DNA of 47,224 nt from Actinomycetota bacterium (GCA_003168255.1 PMSU01000035.1:18276-65499), one strand, 5' to 3'; counted from the first letter of the stretch, positions 1-8,524 are shown. Translations and numbers: made by a program. Notes: generated by a model not told the origin, from the sequence alone.

Positions 1-298
1 CGATCTTCGGCGGCGCTCCGGGGAACGTGGCTCACGGGGTCGGTGGTGCCGGTGTGACGGGAGTGGTCCGGCCGGCCGGGTCCGCGGGCACTGCAAGATC
101 GTCCGGGATCAGGAAACGACCGGCACGAACATGTGCGAGTCGCTCGTCCCCTTCGTGGTGTAGCAGCCATGGATAATGCCAGAGCCGTCGATGGGACCGC
201 CGGTGATGGCCGCACATGACGGGTCTGCCGCGGGACGCTACACAGGCCGTCCCGCGTGTCGTAACCGCAGAGAAACATCTCGCGAGGAGGATGGGGCC
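1..298. other. upstream region without a supported gene
   Basis: I see no convincing gene here. The open frame on the minus strand has no recognisable domain and runs into the transglutaminase-like gene. An in-frame upstream extension of that gene exists (from 176), but the strong AGGAGG at 285-290 points to the ATG at 299. A GATAAT hexamer at 172-177 could be a -10 element, without a clear -35. Confidence 0.4.
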
Positions 299-1114
299 AT
301 GGGGTCGCGGCGGATACAGATCGGATGCGACTTCATCTATGTGGCAGCGATCGACACGCCGGTGATCTTCCAGGTACAACCGGGCAAGTCGCCGGACGTT
401 GCCCTCGAGGGCGAGCAGTGGTCGCCCGAGCCCTTAATGGCGATCCACACCTATACCGACCTGTACGCCAACCCTTGTGCCCGCGCGGTGCTGCCCGCTG
501 GCAAGTCGAGGTTCCGCTACAGCGCGGTCGCCACTGTGCCGGATGCCGCGGAGGACGCCGATACCGGCGCTCGGGAGCGCGCACCGGGCGAGCTGCCTGA
601 CGACACCTTGATCTACACCTTGCCCAGCCGCTACTGCCTTCCCGACGTGCTCGGCGACGAGGCCTGGTCCCGGTTCGGAGGGCTTTCCCCTGGCTACGGC
701 CGGGTTCAGGCGATCTGCGATTACGTCCACAGCCACCTGATGTTCCAGTACGGCAGCACCACCGCACTGTCGACAGCCGCGGACGTCAACGCGGCCGGGA
801 GGGGGGTCTGCCGCGATTTCACCCATCTGGCGATCTCGTTCTGCCGGGCGCTGAACATTCCGGCCCGCTATGTCTTCGGATACCTGCCCGACCTGGACGT
901 TCCGCCAGACCCGGCGCCTATGGACTTCGCGGCCTGGATGGAAGTCTGGCTCGGTGACCGGTGGTGGACGTTCGATCCCCGCAACAACATGCGCCGCAAG
1001 GGGCGCATCGTGATCGGCCGGGGACGCGACGCATCGGATGCGGCCATGGCGACGACGTTTGGCGGTCCGCAGCTAGAGCAGATGGTGGTCCAAGCAGAGG
1101 AAGTGAGCCGATGA
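299..1114 (+). CDS. transglutaminase-like protein lacking the catalytic His
   Basis: A 271-residue protein of the bacterial transglutaminase-like superfamily (cysteine-protease fold). The N-terminal beta-rich region is followed by the core. The nucleophile motif GRGVCRDF carries Cys171 and the Asp motif WTFDPRN carries Asp226. The usual HAWVEV motif reads AAWMEV here, so the catalytic His is Ala (about residue 211). I recall relatives of this type with Ser at that position, so it may be a distinct subfamily rather than a decayed gene. The ATG at 299 has AGGAGG 8 nt upstream. It overlaps the next gene by 4 nt (ATGA), so the two are probably co-translated. The substrate is unknown; peptide cleavage or crosslinking by partners is an inference. 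Confidence 0.85.
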   Translation: MGSRRIQIGCDFIYVAAIDTPVIFQVQPGKSPDVALEGEQWSPEPLMAIHTYTDLYANPCARAVLPAGKSRFRYSAVATVPDAAEDADTGARERAPGELPDDTLIYTLPSRYCLPDVLGDEAWSRFGGLSPGYGRVQAICDYVHSHLMFQYGSTTALSTAADVNAAGRGVCRDFTHLAISFCRALNIPARYVFGYLPDLDVPPDPAPMDFAAWMEVWLGDRWWTFDPRNNMRRKGRIVIGRGRDASDAAMATTFGGPQLEQMVVQAEEVSR

Positions 1115-1998
1115 TGCTCAGCGCCGAGGTGCTCAGCGCACCACTGCTCGATCACAGCGGGCTGGACCTTGAGGCCGCTGGGCGCGTGACCTACATCCTG
1201 GAGCAGAGCTTCCGCTATGAGTACGAGGCTCCGGTGGAGTCGCTGCGGCAGCGGCTGGTCGTGGTGCCTCGCCCTCGTCACGGCAGCCAGTACCGGCGCG
1301 CGCACCAGCTTGAGGTAAAAGGCGCTCCTGCCCAGCGCTATCTGCGCCGGGACGTCAACGGCAACGTTGTCGCCTTTTTGCGCGCCGATCGGGTGGCGCG
1401 CACCGTCGAGTTCCGGCTCGCCGCTGTGGTCGAGCGGGTCCGCGACGACGGGCCCACCGTGCTCCCGGCAACGGCGCTGCACTCCCCGGGCCTGCTGCGG
1501 CCCACCCGGCTCACCGCCGCCGACGACCGGTTGCGGGACCTGGCCGGCGAACTGACCGGGAGCGCCGGTACCCCGCTCGAGAATGCCGAGCGGATCTGTG
1601 ACCTCGTCCACTCCGCGATCACGTATGAGTACGGCGTCACATCGGTGGCGACTACGGCCGCCGAGGCGCTGGCCGGCGGCCGCGGGGTCTGCCAGGACTC
1701 CGCGCACGTCATGCTCGCGCTGTGCCATCTTGTCGGGCTGCCGGCCAGATACGTCTCGGGCCATCTGCTCGGCCAGGGCGGCACCCACGCCTGGGTCGAG
1801 GTCGTGGTAGCGCGGGCGCAGGACGCGGTCGCCGTCGCGTTCGACCCATGTAACGGCCGCCGGGCGGGCAGTGGTTACGTAACGGTCGCGACCGGCCGCG
1901 ACTACGGCGACGTGGCGCCGACGTCCGGCTCGTACGTCGGCACGTCGCGCAGCCGTCTCACCACCGACCGGCGACTGGGCGTCCTGGCCGCAGCCTGA
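1111..1998 (+). CDS. transglutaminase-like cysteine peptidase
   Basis: A 295-residue protein with a bacterial transglutaminase N-terminal beta domain (about residues 25-115) and a transglutaminase core. The full triad is visible: Cys194 in GRGVCQDS, His226 in THAWVEV and Asp245 in AFDPCN. It starts inside the stop of the preceding gene (ATGA overlap at 1111-1114), so the two form a bicistronic unit, perhaps working as a catalytic and a His-less pair. A second ATG directly follows the first. Its stop lies 3 bp from the stop of the convergent transglutaminase gene on the other strand. Proteins of this kind act as proteases or amidases rather than true crosslinkers; the substrate is not known. 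Confidence 0.88.
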   Translation: MMLSAEVLSAPLLDHSGLDLEAAGRVTYILEQSFRYEYEAPVESLRQRLVVVPRPRHGSQYRRAHQLEVKGAPAQRYLRRDVNGNVVAFLRADRVARTVEFRLAAVVERVRDDGPTVLPATALHSPGLLRPTRLTAADDRLRDLAGELTGSAGTPLENAERICDLVHSAITYEYGVTSVATTAAEALAGGRGVCQDSAHVMLALCHLVGLPARYVSGHLLGQGGTHAWVEVVVARAQDAVAVAFDPCNGRRAGSGYVTVATGRDYGDVAPTSGSYVGTSRSRLTTDRRLGVLAAA

Positions 1999-2001
1999 CC
2001 A

Positions 2002-2841
2002 TCAGAGCCGGGTGACCTCGACGGTGACCTCGAGCGCGACGCTCGGCGCACCGTGGTAGATGCCCTTCAGCGGAGGCACGTCCGCATAATCACGGCCGCG
2101 GGCGACAATCACGTGCCGTTCCCCGACAGGCGCCAGGTTGGTCGGGTCGCACGCCACCCACTCGCCGGTCCAGTACTCGACCCAGGCATGACTCTGGCCG
2201 GCCACCGCATGGCCCGGCTCCGCCGCCGGATCAAAGTGCAGGTACCCGGAGACGTAGCGGGCGGGCAGGCCGGCCTCGCGGAGCAGCGCGACGGTGAGAT
2301 GGGCGAGGTCCTGGCAGACTCCCTGCCCCTTATCCCACGCTTCCTGGGCACTCGTCTGCACCTCGGTGGCGCCTGGCACGTAACTGACGCGCTCGCGCAG
2401 CCACCTGGCGATCTCCGCCGCGGCCTCCAGCGGATCCGCGCCGGAAACCCGCTCGGCCACCGAGGCGGCGACCTCGCTGTCCACGGTGGTCCGGGGCGTA
2501 GCAGCGAGAAATTCGAGCAGTGACCCGCGGGCGGCCTGATCGCGCAGCTCGAGCCATGGCAGCGGCCGGGCCGGTACCAGCGGCGACCCGGTCTCGACCG
2601 TGGCATGGGCGCGCACCGTGAGTTCCCCGTGCGGTTCCTGGATATCGAACGAGGTAACGGTTGTCCCCCAGTAGTCCTGATAGGTCCAGATCGGGGCGGG
2701 AGTTCCCAGCGACATCCTGGTCGCCAGGACCGTTTGGGTCGGCAGCGCGAGCGGCGTCATCCTCGCCTCGTTGTAGGACGCGCGCGCGGCGCCCGCGTAG
2801 CTGACCCTGGTGGTGTGCAGGATCTCAAGGCGCCAGCCCAT
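2002..2841 (-). CDS. transglutaminase-like cysteine peptidase of the ATP-grasp/alpha-E operon
   Basis: A 279-residue protein with an N-terminal beta domain and a transglutaminase core. The triad is intact: Cys176 in GQGVCQDL, His218 in SHAWVEY and Asp232 in ACDPTN. It is the last gene of a three-gene operon on the minus strand and begins 2 bp after the alpha-E gene ends. The trio of circularly permuted ATP-grasp, alpha-E and transglutaminase is found together in many bacteria. Iyer, Aravind and colleagues predicted that such systems form and process amide-linked peptides, but no product is established. The protein shares the family, but little sequence beyond the motifs, with the two convergent genes at 299-1998. 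Confidence 0.9.
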   Translation of the reverse strand: MGWRLEILHTTRVSYAGAARASYNEARMTPLALPTQTVLATRMSLGTPAPIWTYQDYWGTTVTSFDIQEPHGELTVRAHATVETGSPLVPARPLPWLELRDQAARGSLLEFLAATPRTTVDSEVAASVAERVSGADPLEAAAEIARWLRERVSYVPGATEVQTSAQEAWDKGQGVCQDLAHLTVALLREAGLPARYVSGYLHFDPAAEPGHAVAGQSHAWVEYWTGEWVACDPTNLAPVGERHVIVARGRDYADVPPLKGIYHGAPSVALEVTVEVTRL

Positions 2842-2843
2842 GC

Positions 2844-3791
2844 TCAGCCCTCCTGCACCCAGGTGACCGGTGCAGCGTACTGGAAGTAGCGCTTCGTGAT
2901 CGCGTCGCTTGCCTGCCCGCAGGTTTCCTGCAGGGCGCCGAGCAGCTCGGGAAGCTGACCCGCCAGGCCCCCTGGATCGGCGTACTCGAGCCTGGTCCGC
3001 AGCTGCCCGATAGGCCTTCGTGCCGGGTTGCCATCACCGGCCCGTTCGGGGCCGGGATCCATCGCCGTGAGGCATTCTTCCGCGGTCGATAGCGCGTGCA
3101 TCACCGAGCGCGGGAAAAGCCTGTCGAGCAGCAGGAACTCGGTGACCCGCTGCGGCTCGCTGGCCCAGCCGTGGGTGCGGATGAAGGACTCGTGCGCGCC
3201 GCAGGCGCGCAGCAGCATCGACCAGCCGAGCTCATACTGCGTCCCCGACAGGCGCGCGAGCAGCAGCCTGGCCGTCATGTCGACTCGCTCAAGGCTGCGA
3301 CCGAGCACCAGGAACCGCCAGGCATCGTCGTGGCTCATCGTAGAGTCGGCCAGCCCAAAGAACAGCGCGGCACGCTCGCTGACGAATCGGAGGTAGACGT
3401 GCGGGCCGATGCGCTCGGCCGACCTGCGCTGGGCCGGCAGCCCGTGCCAGGTGACGTTGAGACACTCCCACATCTCGCTCGAGACCACCCCGCGCACCCC
3501 GCGCACGCCTGCTCGCGCGGCGAGCACGGCGCCGGTAACGGCGCTGGGGCTCTTGGCGTCGTAGGCCAGCTTGAACAGCGCCAGCCCGATGTCCGCCCGC
3601 TGGCCGTCCGGCGACGGGACGCCGAGGATCGCCAGCAGCCCGCGGCAATCGGCATCCTCGTCAGCGTGCGGATCCTCAAGCATCCTGTGCATGTAGACGT
3701 CGATGATGCGCGCGGTATCGTCTGCCCGCTCGATGTAGCGCCCCGTCCAGTACAGGGTCTCGGCGATCCGGCTCAGCAGCCCGGTGTTCAC
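2844..3791 (-). CDS. alpha-E domain-containing protein
   Basis: A 315-residue protein, mostly helical, matching the alpha-E family. The N-terminus (ETLYWTGRYIERADDTAR) is typical: family members open with a LLSRxAExxYWxGRYxERAE-like motif. No catalytic residues are known for the family. The start overlaps the stop of the upstream ATP-grasp gene by 4 nt (3788-3791), and the stop is 2 bp before the transglutaminase start, so all three are translationally coupled. Its role is inferred only from constant association with circularly permuted ATP-grasp and transglutaminase genes, where it is thought to be a binding or scaffold partner of the ligase. Confidence 0.88.
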   Translation of the reverse strand: MNTGLLSRIAETLYWTGRYIERADDTARIIDVYMHRMLEDPHADEDADCRGLLAILGVPSPDGQRADIGLALFKLAYDAKSPSAVTGAVLAARAGVRGVRGVVSSEMWECLNVTWHGLPAQRRSAERIGPHVYLRFVSERAALFFGLADSTMSHDDAWRFLVLGRSLERVDMTARLLLARLSGTQYELGWSMLLRACGAHESFIRTHGWASEPQRVTEFLLLDRLFPRSVMHALSTAEECLTAMDPGPERAGDGNPARRPIGQLRTRLEYADPGGLAGQLPELLGALQETCGQASDAITKRYFQYAAPVTWVQEG

Positions 3792-5353
3792 TGCTCGTAG
3801 CCCCGCATGGGTCCGCTCTGCCTGTCGGCCGCGATGCTGCCGGGCAAGCCGGGCGCCCGTATCGTCGCGACCAGGTCGACCGGCTGCCCAGGGCCGGCCG
3901 GCTGAGCGGCCGATGGCCCCGTGTCGGCGTCCAGCACCCAGGTGTCCTTCGACCCGCCTCCCTGGCTCGAGTTGACCACAAGCGTGCCCTCCGGCAGCGC
4001 CACCCGGGTGAGCCCGCCGGGCAGCAGCCAGACGTCGGTCCCGTCGTTGACGGCAAAGGGCCGCAGGTCGATGTGCCGAGGCGCGAGCCGGTCATCGATG
4101 AGCACGGGTGAGGTGGACAGCGCCACCGGACGCTGGGCGATCCAGCCGCGCGGGTCGGCCGCGACCGTCCCGTGCAGCTCGGCGAGCGTCTGCTCGTCGG
4201 CCATCGGCCCGATGACGATGCCGACGCCGCCCGCGCCGTTCACCGGCTTGAGCACGAACCGGTCGAGCTCCTCGAGCACCCAGGTGCGAATGTCCGGGTC
4301 GTCCAGGCGGTAGGACTCCACGTTGCCGAGCAGCGGCTCGTCATGGAGGTAGTAGCGAATCAGGTCGGGAACGTAGGTGTAGAGCAGCTTGTCATCCGCT
4401 ATCCCGTTGCCGACCGCATTGGCGATGGCCACGTTGCCGTCCCGCGCGGCGTTGATGATTCCCGGGCAGCCGATCGCGGACTCCTGCCTGAAGTGCAACG
4501 GATCGAGGTAGTGATCATCGATCCGCCGGTAGATCACGTCCACCTGGCGACGCCCCTGGGTGGTGTGCATATAGACCCGGTTGCCCGAGCAGAACAGGTC
4601 CCGCCCCTCGACCAGCTCCACGCCCATTAGCCGGGCAAGCAACGTGTGCTCGAAGTAGGCGGCGTTATAGACGCCGGGAGTCAGCACGACTATGACAGGG
4701 TCGTTGGCCGGAGACGGAGCGGCGGCGCGAAGCGCCGCGAGCAGCCTGACCGGGTACTCATCTACCGGGTTCACGTGCTGCTCGGCGAACAGGGTCGGAA
4801 ACGTGTTGGTCATCGCGCGGCGGTTCTCTATGACATAGCTGACACCGGACGGGATGCGCACGTTGTCCTCGAGCACGCAGAACTTCCCGTTCTCGTCCCT
4901 GATCAGGTCGATGCCCGCGACGTGCACGCGAACGCCGTTAGGCGGGACGAGGCCGGATGCCTCGCGGCAGAACCCAGCCGAAGTGAACACCGTGCGCCAG
5001 GGCACGACGCCGTCAGCGAAGACCTGGCGACCAGAGTAGACATCGGCCAGGAAAGCCTCGAGCGCGAGCACGCGCTGCTTGACGCCGCGCACGAGCAGAT
5101 CCCACTCGACCGCGTCGATCACCCGCGGGATCATGTCAAGCGGGAACGGCCGCTCCTCGCCGCCAAAGTCAAAAGTCACGCCCCGGTCGGTGAACACCCG
5201 GGCGAGCTGGTCCGCGCGGAATCGCAGCTCCGCCGGGTCCATCGGCTGTAGCGCCGCGATCAGCGCGTCATACGCGGGGCGCGGCTGCCCTGGCCCGGCG
5301 AACATCTCGTCCCATGCCTCAATGGGCTGGTATGCGTCGAAAATGTCCGCCAC
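3788..5353 (-). CDS. circularly permuted type 2 ATP-grasp protein
   Basis: A 521-residue protein of the circularly permuted ATP-grasp type 2 family, of typical length. ATP-grasp features include the VLKPVNGAGGVGIVIGP segment (nucleotide-binding lysine and glycine-rich loop, about residue 365), a YRRIDDHYLDP motif and a CVLEDNVRIPSGVSYV motif with acidic metal ligands. Such enzymes activate a carboxylate as acyl phosphate and join it to an amine; substrates for this family are unknown. It is the first gene of the minus-strand operon. The GTG at 5353 follows a TACGCT hexamer by 6 nt, so the mRNA is probably leaderless. The C-terminus overlaps the alpha-E gene by 4 nt. Confidence 0.92.
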   Translation of the reverse strand: MADIFDAYQPIEAWDEMFAGPGQPRPAYDALIAALQPMDPAELRFRADQLARVFTDRGVTFDFGGEERPFPLDMIPRVIDAVEWDLLVRGVKQRVLALEAFLADVYSGRQVFADGVVPWRTVFTSAGFCREASGLVPPNGVRVHVAGIDLIRDENGKFCVLEDNVRIPSGVSYVIENRRAMTNTFPTLFAEQHVNPVDEYPVRLLAALRAAAPSPANDPVIVVLTPGVYNAAYFEHTLLARLMGVELVEGRDLFCSGNRVYMHTTQGRRQVDVIYRRIDDHYLDPLHFRQESAIGCPGIINAARDGNVAIANAVGNGIADDKLLYTYVPDLIRYYLHDEPLLGNVESYRLDDPDIRTWVLEELDRFVLKPVNGAGGVGIVIGPMADEQTLAELHGTVAADPRGWIAQRPVALSTSPVLIDDRLAPRHIDLRPFAVNDGTDVWLLPGGLTRVALPEGTLVVNSSQGGGSKDTWVLDADTGPSAAQPAGPGQPVDLVATIRAPGLPGSIAADRQSGPMRGYEQ

Positions 5354-5359
5354 GCCCGC

Positions 5360-5365
5360 AGCGTA
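5360..5365 (-). promoter_or_regulatory. -10 element for a leaderless ATP-grasp mRNA
   Basis: On the minus strand TACGCT is followed by 6 nt and then the GTG start at 5353. This spacing places the transcription start on or next to the start codon. There is no Shine-Dalgarno sequence. Confidence 0.55.
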
Positions 5366-5394
5366 ATGGGGTTGTGTTCCACCGTGATTACGCT
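5360..5394. promoter_or_regulatory. 8-bp inverted repeat, possible operator
   Basis: Perfect inverted arms AGCGTAAT (5360-5367) and ATTACGCT (5387-5394) are separated by 19 nt in the 61-bp gap upstream of the ATP-grasp gene. One arm contains the proposed -10 hexamer, so a protein bound here would block transcription of the operon. It could also act as a weak hairpin at the 3' end of the nuclease gene. Confidence 0.4.
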
Positions 5395-5414
5395 AGATGG
5401 CGAGCATGTTTCGC

Positions 5415-6344
5415 TCATGTTTCGGCGGGGGGCGGGACGGGCGTGGCCGGTACCGCGCCGGGCGCGCCGGCGGCGGCTACCGGAAGCGGCGGCGGCGTGC
5501 CGCCGAACGCCGGGCAGATGGGCTTGTGCGCGCACCAGTCGCATACCCGGCTCGGCCGCGGCCGCCAGTCGCCCGAGTCCCTGGCTCGCTCGATGGCCAG
5601 CCAGAGCGCCTGGATTTTCCGCTCGGTCGCCCGCAGGTCCGCCTCGTCCGGCTGGTACCTGAGCGTCTCGCCGTTGCCGAGGTACATCAGCTGTAGCAGC
5701 GTGGGCACCTCGCCCCGGATCCGCCACAGCACGAGTGCGTAGAACTTCATCTGGAACAGCGCCCTGGCCTCGAACTCCTCGCGCGGCGCGGTGCCGGTCT
5801 TGTAGTCCACGACGCGGACCGCGCCGCCCCTCGCCACGTCGAGCCTGTCCACGTAGCCGCGCAGCCGCAGGCCCGACTCCAGCGTGGTCTCCACGTACAG
5901 CTCGCGCTCGGCGGGCTCGATCCGGGTGGGGTCCTCCATGGTGAAGTAACGGTCGAGCATCGAGATCACTTCAGCCGTCCAGGCGTCGCGCCCGGGCCCT
6001 GGCCCGTCCTCGTCGGTGAACAGGGAGGCGAGCTCGGGAGACTCTGCTACCAGCCGGTCCCATTGCGGGCCGAGCAGTGAGCGAGCCGCCTGCGGCGTGC
6101 GCTCGGCGGCAGGCCGGTCGAACAGCCGCTCGAGGATCGCGTGTACCAGCGTGCCGCGGGCGGCCGCGGGGCTCGGCGGCTCGGGCAGCCGGTCGATCAC
6201 CCGGAACCTGTAGAGCAGCGGGCAGGTCATGAAGTCGCCGGCTCTCGACGGGGAGATCGCCGGTGCGCGCGGCTGCTCCTCGCCCGGTGCCGGCGTGACG
6301 TCTAGGTTCGCCGCCTGCTGCGGCGCTGCTTGCGGGTAGCCCAC
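5415..6344 (-). CDS. RecB-like PD-(D/E)XK nuclease with Fe-S staple
   Basis: A RecB/AddB-type exonuclease-fold protein of about 309 residues. Core motifs include GYVDRLD and VVDYKTG (the D...DxK signature with metal-binding Asp and catalytic Lys). One Cys near the N-terminus (CPLLYRF, Cys41) and three near the C-terminus (CDWCAHKPIC, about 268-277) match the 4Fe-4S staple of AddB-like nucleases. It probably acts in DNA repair, but is a stand-alone nuclease domain without helicase. The open frame extends to a TTG at 6374, but no ribosome site precedes it. The GTG at 6344 lies 7 nt after TACGCT, the [17 protein letters not shown] used by neighbouring genes, so I prefer it. It is divergent from the M50 protease. 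Confidence 0.87.
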   Translation of the reverse strand: MGYPQAAPQQAANLDVTPAPGEEQPRAPAISPSRAGDFMTCPLLYRFRVIDRLPEPPSPAAARGTLVHAILERLFDRPAAERTPQAARSLLGPQWDRLVAESPELASLFTDEDGPGPGRDAWTAEVISMLDRYFTMEDPTRIEPAERELYVETTLESGLRLRGYVDRLDVARGGAVRVVDYKTGTAPREEFEARALFQMKFYALVLWRIRGEVPTLLQLMYLGNGETLRYQPDEADLRATERKIQALWLAIERARDSGDWRPRPSRVCDWCAHKPICPAFGGTPPPLPVAAAGAPGAVPATPVPPPAET

Positions 6345-6351
6345 GTGAGGG

Positions 6352-6357
6352 AGCGTA
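6352..6357 (-). promoter_or_regulatory. -10 element for the RecB-like gene (decides the start)
   Basis: TACGCT on the minus strand, followed by 7 nt and GTG at 6344. It supports a leaderless start 10 codons inside the longest open frame. Confidence 0.45.
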
Positions 6358-6443
6358 GGGTAGGCCACCGACAACCGCGCGGCTTTGCCTGACTAGACGG
6401 TCCCTGGGCGCGCGCCTGTCACCCCAGCCCATCCTTAATCGCG

Positions 6444-6449
6444 TAACAT
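6444..6449 (+). promoter_or_regulatory. -10 element for the leaderless M50 protease gene
   Basis: TAACAT followed by 7 nt and the GTG at 6457; no Shine-Dalgarno sequence is present. It lies in the divergent gap shared with the nuclease gene. Confidence 0.5.
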
Positions 6450-6456
6450 CGTAAGT

Positions 6457-7602
6457 GTGGCAGGTATGACGCCCGAACGGTCTTCCCCGCAGCCGCGTGA
6501 GCATCAGCCCGGCATCGTGATCGCGCGCCCGTTCGGAATCCCCGTCTATATCTCGCCGTACTGGTTCCTTGTCGCCGGCGCCTTCATCCTGCTCTACGCC
6601 AACAGCCTGGAGCAGTCCGAGCACGGCGCCATGCGCTACGTGGTGGCCACTGCCTTCGTGGTGCTCCTCTACGCATCGGTGCTCGTGCATGAGCTGAGTC
6701 ACTGCGTGGTCGCCAGAGCGTTCGGCCTGCCCGTTCGCCGGATCCTGCTGTATCCGCTCGGCGGGTTCTCCGAGATCGAAAAGGAGGCGCAGACCCCGGC
6801 CAGGGAATTCCTCGTCTCCGCGGTCGGCCCGGCGATCTCGCTGCTGCTCGCCGCGGCCGGATTCGGGCTCACCAAGCTGGTCACCGCGGGCACCACGACC
6901 GAGATCCTGGTTGCCCAGCTGATGTGGGCCAACCTGCTAGTCGGGCTGTTCAACCTGCTGCCGGGACTGCCGCTCGACGGCGGCCGGATGCTGCGGGCGG
7001 GCATCTGGAAGATCACCCATCGCCCTGGCACCGCCACCCTGGGCGCGGCCTGGACCGGCCGCGTCCTCGCGGCCCTCCTGTTGCTGGTGCCGTTCGCGCT
7101 GTTCGCCAGGTACAGGAACTCCGACGAAGTGTTCGATGCCGCGTGGCTGGCGGTCATCGCCGCCTTCATGTGGCTCGGCGCCGGGCAGGCGATCAAGGTC
7201 ACCAAGATCCGCGAGAAGCTGCCGAGCCTACAGGCGCGGCAGCTCGCCAGGCGGGCCATCCCGATCCAGGCAAGCCTGCCGCTAGCCGAGGCGATCAGGC
7301 GCGCGGATGCCGCCCAGGCCCGCGCGCTGGTGGTGGTGGACCACGAGGACAAGCCGATCGCGATCGTGAACGAATCCGCGGTGATGGCCACCCCGCCGCA
7401 GCGCAGGCCGTGGATCGAGGCCGGCTCGCTGGCGCGGAGCCTGGACGAGAGCCTGGTGCTTCCTGCTGACCTGTCGGGGATGGCCCTGCTCGAGGCCGTG
7501 CGCAAGTCGCCGGCGTCGGAGTACCTGCTCGTGGAGCCGTCCGGCAAGGTGTTCGGGGTGCTCGCGGCCCGGGACCTGGATCACGCGTTCGCTAGCGGCT
7601 GA
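6457..7602 (+). CDS. site-2 protease family (M50) membrane metalloprotease with CBS domains
   Basis: A 381-residue integral membrane zinc protease. The HELSH motif (His78-Glu79...His82) in a membrane helix provides two zinc ligands and the catalytic Glu. NLLPGLPLDGG (Asp174) provides the third ligand. There are about six hydrophobic segments up to residue 250, then a C-terminal region with two CBS-like modules (about 265-380) that may sense adenine nucleotides. Such SpoIVFB-like proteases cut transmembrane or membrane-near substrates; the substrate here is unknown. The GTG start follows a TAACAT hexamer by 7 nt. The gene ends 37 bp before the TrmI gene. This order upstream of arc is common in actinomycetes. 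Confidence 0.92.
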   Translation: MAGMTPERSSPQPREHQPGIVIARPFGIPVYISPYWFLVAGAFILLYANSLEQSEHGAMRYVVATAFVVLLYASVLVHELSHCVVARAFGLPVRRILLYPLGGFSEIEKEAQTPAREFLVSAVGPAISLLLAAAGFGLTKLVTAGTTTEILVAQLMWANLLVGLFNLLPGLPLDGGRMLRAGIWKITHRPGTATLGAAWTGRVLAALLLLVPFALFARYRNSDEVFDAAWLAVIAAFMWLGAGQAIKVTKIREKLPSLQARQLARRAIPIQASLPLAEAIRRADAAQARALVVVDHEDKPIAIVNESAVMATPPQRRPWIEAGSLARSLDESLVLPADLSGMALLEAVRKSPASEYLLVEPSGKVFGVLAARDLDHAFASG

Positions 7603-7626
7603 CCGCCACCCGGCGCCCGCCACCGC

Positions 7627-7632
7627 TACCCT
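7627..7632 (+). promoter_or_regulatory. -10 element for leaderless trmI
   Basis: TACCCT followed by 7 nt and the GTG at 7640. No ribosome-binding site precedes the start. Confidence 0.5.
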
Positions 7633-7639
7633 GGCGGGC

Positions 7640-8524
7640 GTGAACCGACAGAGCCGCGGTCCGCTCCGCGCAGGAGACCAGGTCCAGCTCACCGACCCCA
7701 AGGGCCGTAAGCATCTAGTTACCCTCACCGATGGCCAGTCTTTCCACACCCACCGCGGCTCGCTCGCACACGACGACCTGATCGGCGGGCCGGACGGCAG
7801 CGTGGTGCATTCCTCCGGCGGCACTCCCTATGTGGCGCTGCGGCCGCTGCTCGCCGACTTCACCCTGGGCATGGGCCGCGGTGCCGCCGTGATCTACCCC
7901 AAGGACGCGGCCCACATCGTGGCGTTCGCCGACATGTACCCCGGCGCCCGGGTGCTCGAGGCCGGCGCCGGGTCGGGCGCGCTGTCCTGCTGGCTACTGC
8001 GCGCGGTCGGCGACAGCGGGCTTGTCGTCTCCTATGAGCGAAGGCCCGACTTCGCCGACGTGGCCAGGAGAAACGTCGAGAAATTCTTTGGCGGGCCGCA
8101 CCCGGCCTGGCGGCTGACCGTCGGCGACCTGACCCAGGCCCAGGCCGAGTTGCAGGCCGCTGGCGAAACCTTCGATCGCATCGTCCTGGACATGCTGGAC
8201 CCGTGGGAACACGCCGACGCCGCTGCTCGCCTGCTCGCGGCGGGCGGCCTCATCTGCTGCTACGTCGCGACCACCACGCAGCTGTCCAGGATCACCGAGA
8301 CCCTGCGCGGACAGGGCTGCTTCGATGAGCCCTCGGCATGGGAGTCGCTGATCAGGGGCTGGCACGTGGAAGGGCTCGCGGTCAGGCCCGAGCACCGGAT
8401 GATCGGGCACACCGGGTTCGTCGTCACGGCTCGCCGGCTCGCCGACGGGGTAACGCCGCCGCCGCGGCGACGGCGTCCCGCCAAGGGCTCGAGCGGCCCT
8501 GGCGCGGAGGCTAGTCCGTCCTGA
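7640..8524 (+). CDS. trmI: tRNA (adenine-58-N1)-methyltransferase
   Basis: A 294-residue class I SAM-dependent methyltransferase of the TrmI family, which makes 1-methyladenosine at position 58 in the T-loop of tRNA. An N-terminal small beta domain (about 1-70) is followed by the Rossmann core. SAM-binding motif I is VLEAGAGSGALS (about residue 104), the acidic end of strand 2 is SYERRP, and the post-IV motif is IVLDMLDPW. The C-terminus is a basic tail rich in Pro and Arg. Length and neighbourhood (immediately upstream of arc) match actinobacterial TrmI, which acts as a tetramer. The GTG start appears leaderless. Confidence 0.94.
   Translation: MNRQSRGPLRAGDQVQLTDPKGRKHLVTLTDGQSFHTHRGSLAHDDLIGGPDGSVVHSSGGTPYVALRPLLADFTLGMGRGAAVIYPKDAAHIVAFADMYPGARVLEAGAGSGALSCWLLRAVGDSGLVVSYERRPDFADVARRNVEKFFGGPHPAWRLTVGDLTQAQAELQAAGETFDRIVLDMLDPWEHADAAARLLAAGGLICCYVATTTQLSRITETLRGQGCFDEPSAWESLIRGWHVEGLAVRPEHRMIGHTGFVVTARRLADGVTPPPRRRRPAKGSSGPGAEASPS

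Noticed and set aside
176..298. N-terminal extension of the first transglutaminase-like gene
   Set aside because: No family similarity; the AGGAGG at 285-290 fits the ATG at 299 much better.
333..826. Long open frames on the minus strand opposite the first transglutaminase-like gene
   Set aside because: Arg/Pro-rich compositions typical of antisense frames in high-GC DNA; no domain or ribosome site.
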